Source: Streptomyces roseolus
GTDB taxonomy: Bacteria; Actinomycetota; Actinomycetes; Streptomycetales; Streptomycetaceae
Length of the DNA: 64,000 nt
Reading direction: 5' to 3'
Assembly (NCBI RefSeq): GCF_014649855.1
Contig: NZ_BMTV01000021.1
Location: 60,065-124,064, forward strand
Position numbers and translations under genes: made by a program. How positions within the stretch are numbered: the first letter of the stretch is position 1; every line of letters starts with the position of its first letter. Of this stretch, positions 58,708-64,000 are shown in pieces. A model generated the notes under the pieces. The model was not told where the DNA came from. It made no database searches and was given only the letters and a program-made list of their open reading frames with translations.

Positions 58708-59736
58708 TTACGCCACGCGGCGCCGCGCGTACTCCGTGATCTCGGCCATCGGCGGGCGCTCCTCCGTGTCCACCGCGTACGTGTGCGGCACGAAGCCGTT
58801 CTCGCCCCGCTCGAACTGGGTGAGCCGGGGGCGCACGAGATGGCCCCGGGAGAGCCTCAGCTGCGCCGTGCGGTAGATCGCCGCCGCCATCCGGCCCAGC
58901 GCCTGGCCGTCCTGGTGCCGGTGCTTGCGGACCCCGACGTCGACCTGCGCGAGGGCGTCCAGGCCCACCGTGTGCAGCGCGTCGACGAGGAGCCCCAGTT
59001 CCACTCCGTAACCGACGGGGAAGGGGAGCCGTTCGAGCAGCGAGCGCCGGGCCGCGTACTCGCCGCCCAGCGGCTGCACGAAGCCGGCGAGGCGCGGCCA
59101 GTGCAGATTGAGCAGCGGGCGCGCCACCAGCTCCGTCACCCGGCCGCCCTGGCCTGGGGTGTCACCGAAGGGGCGGTCGTACATCGCCTTCACGAAGTCG
59201 ACGTCCGGGTCGGTGAGGAGCGGGCCCACGATCCCCGTGACGAAGTCCGCGGAGAAGTCCTTCAGGTCCGCGTCGACGAAGCAGACGACCTCCCCGCTGG
59301 TCACCATGAGTGAGCGCCACAGGACCTCGCCCTTGCCCGGGACCGCCGGGATCCGGGGGAGGATGTCGTCGCGGGCGACCACGCGCGCGCCGGCCGCGGC
59401 CGCGACCTCGGCGGTGCGGTCCGTGGAGCCCGAGTCGATCACCACCAGCTCGTCGACGAGCGGCACCGCCCCGGTCATCAGCTCGCGCCGGATCACGCCG
59501 ACGATGTCGCCGACCGTCGCCTCCTCGTTCAGCGCGGGCAGCACCACGCTGACCGTCGTCCCCCGCTTCGCGGCGAGCACCCGCTCCAGGGGGCGGTCGG
59601 ACACGGACCAGGACCGCCGGGGCAGCCAGCGCTCCACTTCTTCCAGCAACGTGATCTCCATCTCGCGGATCGGACGACCGTCTCCACCTTCGAAGCCTTC
59701 GGTTACAGTCTTGAACAACGCGGATGCCCGATGCAT
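58708..59736 (-). CDS. GT2 glycosyltransferase, GpgS-like (glucosyl-3-phosphoglycerate synthase)
   Basis: From ATG 59736, 342 residues; ATG 59661 is an alternative that fits the conserved region better. It shows VSVVLPALNEEATVGDIVGV, VVIDSGSTDRTAEVAAAAGA, PGKGEVLWRSLM and VCFVDADLKDF with the DxD motif, and FVQPLGGEYAARRSLLERLP. This matches glucosyl-3-phosphoglycerate synthase, which makes a precursor of glucosylglycerate or of methylglucose polysaccharides. Neither the phosphatase GpgP nor the following pathway genes are adjacent, so the assignment is by similarity only. Confidence 0.8.
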   Translation of the reverse strand: MHRASALFKTVTEGFEGGDGRPIREMEITLLEEVERWLPRRSWSVSDRPLERVLAAKRGTTVSVVLPALNEEATVGDIVGVIRRELMTGAVPLVDELVVIDSGSTDRTAEVAAAAGARVVARDDILPRIPAVPGKGEVLWRSLMVTSGEVVCFVDADLKDFSADFVTGIVGPLLTDPDVDFVKAMYDRPFGDTPGQGGRVTELVARPLLNLHWPRLAGFVQPLGGEYAARRSLLERLPFPVGYGVELGLLVDALHTVGLDALAQVDVGVRKHRHQDGQALGRMAAAIYRTAQLRLSRGHLVRPRLTQFERGENGFVPHTYAVDTEERPPMAEITEYARRRVA

Positions 59737-59772
59737 GTCGGGGTGCCGCCCGCGTCTCACAATCGAATACCG

Positions 59773-59911
59773 CTCATCCAGAGGGGCAGAGGGATACGGC
59801 CCGTTGAAGCCCCGGCAACCCTCCAGTCGGTTTGTCTTGCGCCAGCGAGGCCCCCGGCTAGGGAAGGTGCCAAATCCGTCTCATGGCGAAATGCGTCATG
59901 AGGAAGATGAG
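59773..59911 (+). ncRNA. SAM-I (S-box) riboswitch upstream of thrC
   Basis: The conserved blocks appear in order: CTCATCCAGAGGGGCAGAGG, then GGCCCGTTGAAGCCCCGGCA continuing ACC, then GGTGCCAAATCC, closed by GATGAG pairing with the first CTCATC (P1). These are the core signatures of the S-box aptamer (usually CTTATCnAGAGnGGnGGAGG, TGAAnCCnCGGCAACC, GGTGCnAAnTCC). The aptamer ends about 20 bases before the preferred thrC start. GGAG just after it and the CCTCCCCTCC directly before the start could be the switching pair. SAM-dependent repression of thrC is inferred. Confidence 0.88.
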
Positions 59912-59930
59912 GAGAAAGGGCCTCCCCTCC

Positions 59931-61238
59931 ATGGCTGTACAGACCTCCGCACCCGCTGCCGCCGCCGACACCACCGGCGCCACCGTCGATCTCGGCCCCG
60001 CGTCCGGGCTTTCCTGTCGCGAATGCGGCGAGGTCTTCGCCCTCGGCCCGATCTTCGCCTGCGAGCTCTGCTTCGGACCCCTCGAAGTCGCCTACGAACT
60101 GCCCGTCGGCGACCCGGAGGAGCTGCGGAAGCGGATCGAGGCCGGCCCCGCGAACATCTGGCGCTACGCGCCCCTGCTGCCCGTCCCCGCCGACGTCGCC
60201 GAGAAGCCGAACCTGAACCCCGGCTGGACCCCGCTCGTCCGGGCCGACAACCTCGCCCGCGAGCTCGGCGTCGCCCCCGGCAAGCTCTTCGTCAAGGACG
60301 ACTCCGGCAACCCGACCCACTCCTTCAAGGACCGGGTCGTCGCCCAGGCCATCGAGGCCGCCCGCGCCTTCGGCTTCACCACCCTCTCCTGCTCCTCCAC
60401 CGGCAACCTCGCCGGCGCCGTCGGCGCCGCCGCCGCCCGCGCCGGCTTCCGCTCCTGCGTCTTCATCCCGCACGACCTGGAGCAGGGCAAGGTCGTCATG
60501 GCCGGCGTGTACGGCGGCGACCTGGTCGCCATCGAGGGCAACTACGACGACGTCAACCGCTTCTGCTCGGAGCTCATCGGCGACCCGCTCGGCGAGGGCT
60601 GGGGCTTCGTGAACGTCAACCTCCGCCCGTACTACGGCGAGGGCTCCAAGACGCTCGCCTACGAGATCTGCGAGCAGCTCGGCTGGGTAATCCCCGACCA
60701 GCTGGTCATCCCGATCGCCTCCGGCTCCCAGCTCACCAAGATCGACAAGGGGCTCCAGGAGCTCGTCAAGCTGGGCCTCGTCGAGGACAAGCCGTACAAG
60801 ATCTTCGGCGCCCAGGCCGAGGGCTGCTCCCCGGTGTCGACGGCCTTCAAGGCCGGCCACGACGTCGTGCGGCCCCAGAAGCCGAACACCATCGCCAAGT
60901 CCCTGGCGATCGGCAACCCGGCCGACGGCCCGTACGTCCTCGACATCGCCCGCCGCACCGGCGGCGCGGTGGAGGACGTGAACGACGAGCAGGTCGTCGA
61001 CGCGATCAAGCTGCTCGCCCGGACCGAGGGCATCTTCGCCGAGACGGCGGGCGGCGTGACCGTCGGCGTGACGCGCAAGCTCGTCGAGGCCGGCGTCATC
61101 GACCCGAACCTCACCACCGTCGTCCTCAACACCGGTGACGGGCTCAAGACCCTGGACGCCGTCGCCGACAGTTCTCAGGCGACCGCCACCATCCGCCCGA
61201 GCCTGGACGCGTTCCGCGACGCGGGCCTGGCCCACTGA
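59931..61238 (+). CDS. thrC: Threonine synthase
   Basis: From ATG 59931, 435 residues. An N-terminal zinc-ribbon-like CxxC pair (CRECGEVFALGPIFACELC) is followed by a PLP fold-type II domain. The PLP Lys is in DSGNPTHSFKDRVVAQAI near residue 132, the phosphate-binding CSSTGNLAGAVG follows, and NTGDGLKTLDAVADS lies near the C-terminus. It converts O-phosphohomoserine to threonine. The SAM riboswitch upstream ties threonine branch output to methionine status. It is followed 32 bases later by a MoaD/CysO-like gene, a likely operon. Confidence 0.94.
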   Translation: MAVQTSAPAAAADTTGATVDLGPASGLSCRECGEVFALGPIFACELCFGPLEVAYELPVGDPEELRKRIEAGPANIWRYAPLLPVPADVAEKPNLNPGWTPLVRADNLARELGVAPGKLFVKDDSGNPTHSFKDRVVAQAIEAARAFGFTTLSCSSTGNLAGAVGAAAARAGFRSCVFIPHDLEQGKVVMAGVYGGDLVAIEGNYDDVNRFCSELIGDPLGEGWGFVNVNLRPYYGEGSKTLAYEICEQLGWVIPDQLVIPIASGSQLTKIDKGLQELVKLGLVEDKPYKIFGAQAEGCSPVSTAFKAGHDVVRPQKPNTIAKSLAIGNPADGPYVLDIARRTGGAVEDVNDEQVVDAIKLLARTEGIFAETAGGVTVGVTRKLVEAGVIDPNLTTVVLNTGDGLKTLDAVADSSQATATIRPSLDAFRDAGLAH

Positions 61239-61270
61239 CACCCGCCGACACCCGTACGGAGAGCATCGAC

Positions 61271-61549
61271 ATGGCCGTGAACGTCCGCATCCCCACCATC
61301 CTCCGCACCTACACCGGCGGCCAGGCCGAGGTCCCCGCCGAGGGCGCCACCCTCGCCGAGGTCATCGCCGACCTGGAGAAGAACCACACCGGCATCGCCG
61401 CCCGCGTCCTGGACGACCAGGGCAAGCTGCGCCGCTTCGTGAACGTCTACGTGAACGACGACGACGTCCGCTTCGAGCAGGGCCTGGAGACCGCCACGCC
61501 GGACGGCGCGGGCGTCTCGATCATCCCGGCCGTCGCCGGCGGCTGCTGA
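61271..61549 (+). CDS. Ubiquitin-like sulfur carrier (CysO/MoaD/ThiS family) ending Gly-Gly-Cys
   Basis: A 92-residue beta-grasp protein: NVRIPTILRTYTGGQAEVPA, LAEVIADLEKNHTGIAARVL and VNVYVNDDDVRFEQGLETAT match CysO of mycobacteria. The C-terminus is AVAGGC; active carriers must end in Gly-Gly, so a terminal Cys would need removal. In mycobacteria the product of the pathway is CysO-Gly-Gly-Cys, cleaved by the JAMM protease Mec. Here the gene itself encodes that form. It lies next to thrC; no mec or cysM gene is adjacent. Confidence 0.82.
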   Translation: MAVNVRIPTILRTYTGGQAEVPAEGATLAEVIADLEKNHTGIAARVLDDQGKLRRFVNVYVNDDDVRFEQGLETATPDGAGVSIIPAVAGGC

Positions 61550-61575
61550 TCCTTACCCGTTGGTAGCCTTCGCTC

Positions 61576-61619
61576 CAGAATTGCCCCTTCCGCGAGAGAA
61601 AGCGGAGGGGGCAATTCTG
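61576..61619. terminator. Terminator after the thrC operon
   Basis: An 18-base stem (arms CAGAATTGCCCCTTCCGC and GCGGAGGGGGCAATTCTG, one wobble) with an eight-base loop lies 27 bases after the sulfur-carrier stop. Confidence 0.88.
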
Positions 61620-61963
61620 CATGGTTGAGCGCGATAGAGTTGGGGAAGCCCCCTCAGCCGCTCATGCCATCCGCATATGAGCGCGGTCTCGGACCTGACG
61701 AGAACGGGCCAACAAGCGGCCGAAAAGCATAGGCACTCTGCCCCTTATGCCGCTTTCGCCCGGCCCGAGTTGCCCTGCAATTCATGCATTCCTCCCCGAT
61801 TCCCCTTTCCGCGCCTTCCAGAATTCCCGGCGGATTGCCCTGTTGCAGAGGGCAGTTGGACAGATACATTCAGCCGCGGTCGACGCGTTCCGGCGCAGGT
61901 TCTGACCCGGGTCCGTGAAGTGCGGATCCGCGCAAGGGCCAGTAAGTAATAGGGGAGTTAGGC
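61620..61963. other. Intergenic region upstream of the cold-shock gene
   Basis: About 340 bases, AT-richer than average, expected to carry the cold-shock promoter and a long 5' UTR, which is typical of csp genes. TGCCCTGTTGCAGAGGGCA near 61837 can form a small hairpin. Two short open frames cross this region, but neither has a good codon pattern, and I do not regard them as genes. Confidence 0.4.
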
Positions 61964-62167
61964 ATGGCTCAGGGCACCGTCAAGTGGTTCAACGCGGAGA
62001 AGGGCTACGGCTTCATCGCGGTCGACGGTGGTGCGGATGTTTTCGTCCACTACAGCGCCATCCAGATGGATGGGTACCGCAGCCTCGAAGAGGGCCAGCG
62101 AGTCGAGTTCGAGATCTCGCAGGGTCAGAAGGGTCCGCAGGCGGACATGGTCAAGGTGACCGCCTGA
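61964..62167 (+). CDS. Cold-shock protein (CspA/ScoF type)
   Basis: A 67-residue single-domain OB-fold RNA chaperone. RNP1 is KGYGFIAV near residue 14 and RNP2 VFVHYSAIQ near residue 28. MAQGTVKWFNAEKGYGFI and the C-terminal QADMVKVTA are standard. Strong ribosome site GGGGAG upstream of ATG 61964. It is followed by a perfect terminator. In Streptomyces several csp genes exist, one of which lies next to groEL as here. Confidence 0.95.
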   Translation: MAQGTVKWFNAEKGYGFIAVDGGADVFVHYSAIQMDGYRSLEEGQRVEFEISQGQKGPQADMVKVTA

Positions 62168-62202
62168 GGCGCGGCGCGATCGGCCACCGACGTCTCGTCG
62201 TC

Positions 62203-62236
62203 GAGGGGCCCGCATCCTCTGGGATGCGGGCCCCTC
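62203..62236 (+). terminator. Terminator of the cold-shock gene
   Basis: GAGGGGCCCGCATCC pairs perfectly with GGATGCGGGCCCCTC (15 bases) around TCTG, 36 bases after the stop. Confidence 0.9.
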
Positions 62237-62287
62237 ACGCGTTCCCGGACGCCCGCGGGGGGGGGCCTGCGGGGGCGCTCGGCGGAC

Positions 62288-62383
62288 GCCTGCCGCGCGC
62301 CTGTGGGCCCCTTTCGGGCGTCTGCTGCGCGCCTGTGAGCGGCTGCCGGATGCCTGCCGCGCGCCTGTGGACGCCTGCCGGAC
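62288..62383 (+). repeat. Three tandem 32-bp repeats
   Basis: Copies begin at 62288, 62320 and 62352. The conserved part is GCCTGCCGCGCGCCTGTG, with second-copy changes to GTCTGCTGCGC; the last 14 bases of each unit vary. They are contiguous, with no spacers, and are followed by further degenerate CTGCCGGA words. They lie in non-coding DNA. Confidence 0.75.
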
Positions 62384-62520
62384 GTCCGCCGTGCATCCTG
62401 CGGCCGTCCCGCCGCGCCCCGCGGCCGTCCACCCCGGCGCCCGGGGGCGCGGCCGCCGTCGACTGCCGGACGTCGCCCCCGCGCGCGGGCGGCGTGGAGC
62501 TGCCCGATCCACGAGAGTCG

Positions 62521-62547
62521 CTTGCACTCGCATGGGTCGAGTGCTAA
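62521..62547. promoter_or_regulatory. CIRCE operator 1 and groEL promoter
   Basis: CTTGCACTC, nine bases, then GAGTGCTAA matches the CIRCE consensus TTAGCACTC-N9-GAGTGCTAA bound by the HrcA repressor, the left arm with two mismatches. A promoter TTGCAC (62522-62527) with TAATCA (62545-62550), 17 bases apart, overlaps it, so HrcA would block RNA polymerase directly. Confidence 0.85.
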
Positions 62548-62556
62548 TCATTGGCG

Positions 62557-62583
62557 TTAGCACTCGGAAGGTGAGAGTGCTAC
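62557..62583. promoter_or_regulatory. CIRCE operator 2
   Basis: TTAGCACTC, nine bases, GAGTGCTAC, one mismatch from the CIRCE consensus. It begins nine bases after operator 1. The right arm of operator 1 and left arm of operator 2 together read GAGTGCTAA-N9-TTAGCACTC, so the two share a nested symmetry. Confidence 0.9.
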
Positions 62584-62713
62584 GAGGATCGGGCAGACGA
62601 GGTCGCCGACCCGGGTGGGGCAAGGAACCACGCGGAACGCGGAGGCCGTCCGTCGCGGGCGTCGGCGCGGTCCTGGAGCGTTATCCACCCCATGTCCGGG
62701 AGGACCACTTCAC

Positions 62714-64000
62714 ATGGCCAAGATCATCGCGTTCGACGAGGAGGCCCGGCGCGGTCTCGAGCGCGGCATGAACCAGCTCGCTGACGCCGTCAAGGTCACC
62801 CTCGGCCCCAAGGGCCGTAACGTCGTCCTCGAGAAGAAGTGGGGCGCCCCCACGATCACCAACGATGGTGTCTCCATCGCCAAGGAGATCGAGCTCGAGG
62901 ACCCGTACGAGAAGATCGGCGCCGAGCTGGTCAAGGAAGTCGCCAAGAAGACGGACGACGTCGCCGGCGACGGTACGACCACCGCCACCGTCCTCGCCCA
63001 GGCGCTCGTCCGCGAGGGCCTCCGCAACGTCGCCGCCGGCGCCAACCCGATGGCCCTCAAGCGCGGCATCGAGAAGGCCGTCGAGGCCGTCTCCGGCGCC
63101 CTGCTCGACCAGGCGAAGGAGGTCGAGACGAAGGAGCAGATCGCCTCCACCGCCTCCATCTCCGCCGCCGACACCCAGATCGGCGAGCTCATCGCCGAGG
63201 CCATGGACAAGGTCGGCAAGGAAGGCGTCATCACCGTCGAGGAGTCGCAGACCTTCGGTCTGGAGCTCGAGCTCACCGAGGGCATGCGCTTCGACAAGGG
63301 CTACATCTCGGCGTACTTCGCGACCGACATGGAGCGCATGGAGGCCTCCCTGGAGGACCCCTACCTCCTGATCGTCAACTCCAAGATCTCCTCGGTGAAG
63401 GACCTCCTCCCGCTCCTGGAGAAGGTCATGCAGTCGGGCAAGCCGCTGCTGATCATCGCCGAGGACGTCGAGGGCGAGGCCCTGTCGACCCTGGTCGTCA
63501 ACAAGATCCGCGGCACCTTCCGCTCCGTCGCGGTCAAGGCCCCGGGCTTCGGCGACCGCCGCAAGGCCATGCTCCAGGACATCGCCATCCTCACCGGCGG
63601 CACGGTCATCTCCGAGGAGGTCGGCCTCAAGCTGGAGTCGGCCGGTCTCGACCTGCTGGGCCGCGCCCGCAAGGTCGTCATCACCAAGGACGAGACCACC
63701 ATCGTCGACGGTGCCGGTGACAGCGAGCAGGTCGCGGGCCGCGTGAACCAGATCCGCGCCGAGATCGAGAACAGCGACTCCGACTACGACCGCGAGAAGC
63801 TCCAGGAGCGCCTCGCGAAGCTCGCCGGCGGCGTGGCGGTCATCAAGGCCGGTGCCGCGACCGAGGTCGAGCTCAAGGAGCGCAAGCACCGCATCGAGGA
63901 CGCCGTGCGCAACGCCAAGGCGGCCGTCGAGGAGGGCATCGTCGCCGGCGGTGGCGTGGCCCTGCTCCAGGCCTCCAGCGTCTTCGAGAAGCTGGAGCTG
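62714..64000 (+). CDS. groEL2: 60-kDa chaperonin GroEL (3' end outside window)
   Basis: From ATG 62714 the window holds 429 residues of a ~540-residue GroEL. MAKIIAFDEEARRGLERGMN, VTLGPKGRNVVLEKKWG, the ATP-site DDVAGDGTTTATVLAQALV, and VKAPGFGDRRKAMLQDIA are diagnostic. EEGIVAGGGVALLQA lies near the window end. No groES gene precedes it, which fits the second, groES-less copy found in Streptomyces, hence the symbol. It is controlled by two CIRCE sites. The frame stays open to the last base. Confidence 0.95.
   Translation, partial: MAKIIAFDEEARRGLERGMNQLADAVKVTLGPKGRNVVLEKKWGAPTITNDGVSIAKEIELEDPYEKIGAELVKEVAKKTDDVAGDGTTTATVLAQALVREGLRNVAAGANPMALKRGIEKAVEAVSGALLDQAKEVETKEQIASTASISAADTQIGELIAEAMDKVGKEGVITVEESQTFGLELELTEGMRFDKGYISAYFATDMERMEASLEDPYLLIVNSKISSVKDLLPLLEKVMQSGKPLLIIAEDVEGEALSTLVVNKIRGTFRSVAVKAPGFGDRRKAMLQDIAILTGGTVISEEVGLKLESAGLDLLGRARKVVITKDETTIVDGAGDSEQVAGRVNQIRAEIENSDSDYDREKLQERLAKLAGGVAVIKAGAATEVELKERKHRIEDAVRNAKAAVEEGIVAGGGVALLQASSVFEKLEL

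Larger units (their letters stand above)
62237..62713. other. Intergenic region between the csp gene and groEL
   Basis: About 480 bases. The first part is a low-complexity stretch containing three 32-base repeats, listed separately. The second part carries the groEL promoter with two CIRCE operators. The groEL leader runs from about 62585 to the ATG at 62714. Confidence 0.6.

Noticed and set aside
61654..61949. Small open frames between the thrC operon and the csp gene
   Set aside because: Both strands have short frames, but without ribosome sites or good third-position GC; the region is better explained as terminator plus csp 5' leader.
62288..62383. CRISPR array
   Set aside because: The 32-bp units are contiguous without spacers, no cas genes are present and the repeats are imperfect.

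Overview
The window is chromosomal DNA of a Streptomyces, or a very close relative. It is very GC-rich with strong third-position GC bias and has many GTG starts. It carries actinomycete signature genes: mycothiol synthesis (mshA), phoU-phoR-phoP, carD, msiK, a CdgB-type diguanylate cyclase, HbpS-SenS-SenR and a groEL without groES behind CIRCE operators. From memory, the gene order matches the conserved core of the S. coelicolor chromosome (roughly the SCO42xx genes). Most of the window is therefore ordinary core genome, interrupted by a few accessory insertions.

Layout. 0-9.2 kb: a Lys/Ala-rich tail, a DUF2516 membrane protein, a receiver-SpoIIE phosphatase, an NlpC/P60 hydrolase, a methyltransferase, a repetitive GC-rich gap, mshA, a YbjN-like gene, an MFS exporter and gpmA. 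9.3-12.5 kb is an accessory patch. It holds an L7/L12-C-terminal-like protein, a broken tRNA-Ser 3' half, small orphan genes, a lipoprotein, an acetyltransferase and a cysteine-rich peptide. 12.5-21.4 kb: phoU / phoR-phoP with PHO boxes, a lipoprotein, carD, ispD-ispF, cysS and rlmB. 21.5-24.2 kb: a dTDP-rhamnose block (rfbD, rfbB, rfbC) with a degenerate rfbA start. 24.4-28.6 kb: a DoxX protein, a nucleotidyltransferase, a secreted protein and msiK.

28.8-43 kb: an XRE regulator, tRNA-Thr, an amine oxidase, a phosphotransferase, acetyltransferases and oxidoreductases. This stretch also holds the redox-sensing set senR-senS / hbpS, a lipoprotein M1 peptidase, TerD, an ArfB-like peptidyl-tRNA hydrolase and a flavin reductase. 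43-48 kb: cdgB, a TnpB-only IS605-type element inserted exactly at the cdgB stop codon, a carbohydrate-binding membrane protein and a small secreted protein that seems to have lost its start codon. 48-52.9 kb: a PfkB kinase, nagA-nagK and a solute-binding lipoprotein behind DasR-like sites. 52.9-59.7 kb: otsB and otsA, an imine-reductase-like gene with its HxlR regulator, a sortase-type surface protein and a GpgS-like glycosyltransferase. 59.7-64 kb: a SAM-I riboswitch, threonine synthase, a CysO/MoaD-like sulfur carrier, a cold-shock protein and groEL (cut by the window end).

Themes that link the genes. Phosphate control: PhoU-PhoR-PhoP with 11-bp-phased boxes. Amino-sugar use: NagK, NagA, a binding protein and MsiK as shared ATPase, all with dre-like operators. 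Redox and thiol status: mycothiol, HbpS-SenS-SenR and CysO. Compatible solutes: OtsA and OtsB, and possibly GpgS. I see no antibiotic cluster, no complete prophage and no CRISPR array. The most notable items are the TnpB element with its predicted guide, the CRP-type palindrome before cdgB, the rfbA remnant, the tRNA-Ser fragment, the SAM riboswitch on thrC and the CysO homologue ending Gly-Gly-Cys. Functional calls rest on reading motifs by eye; no database search was run.
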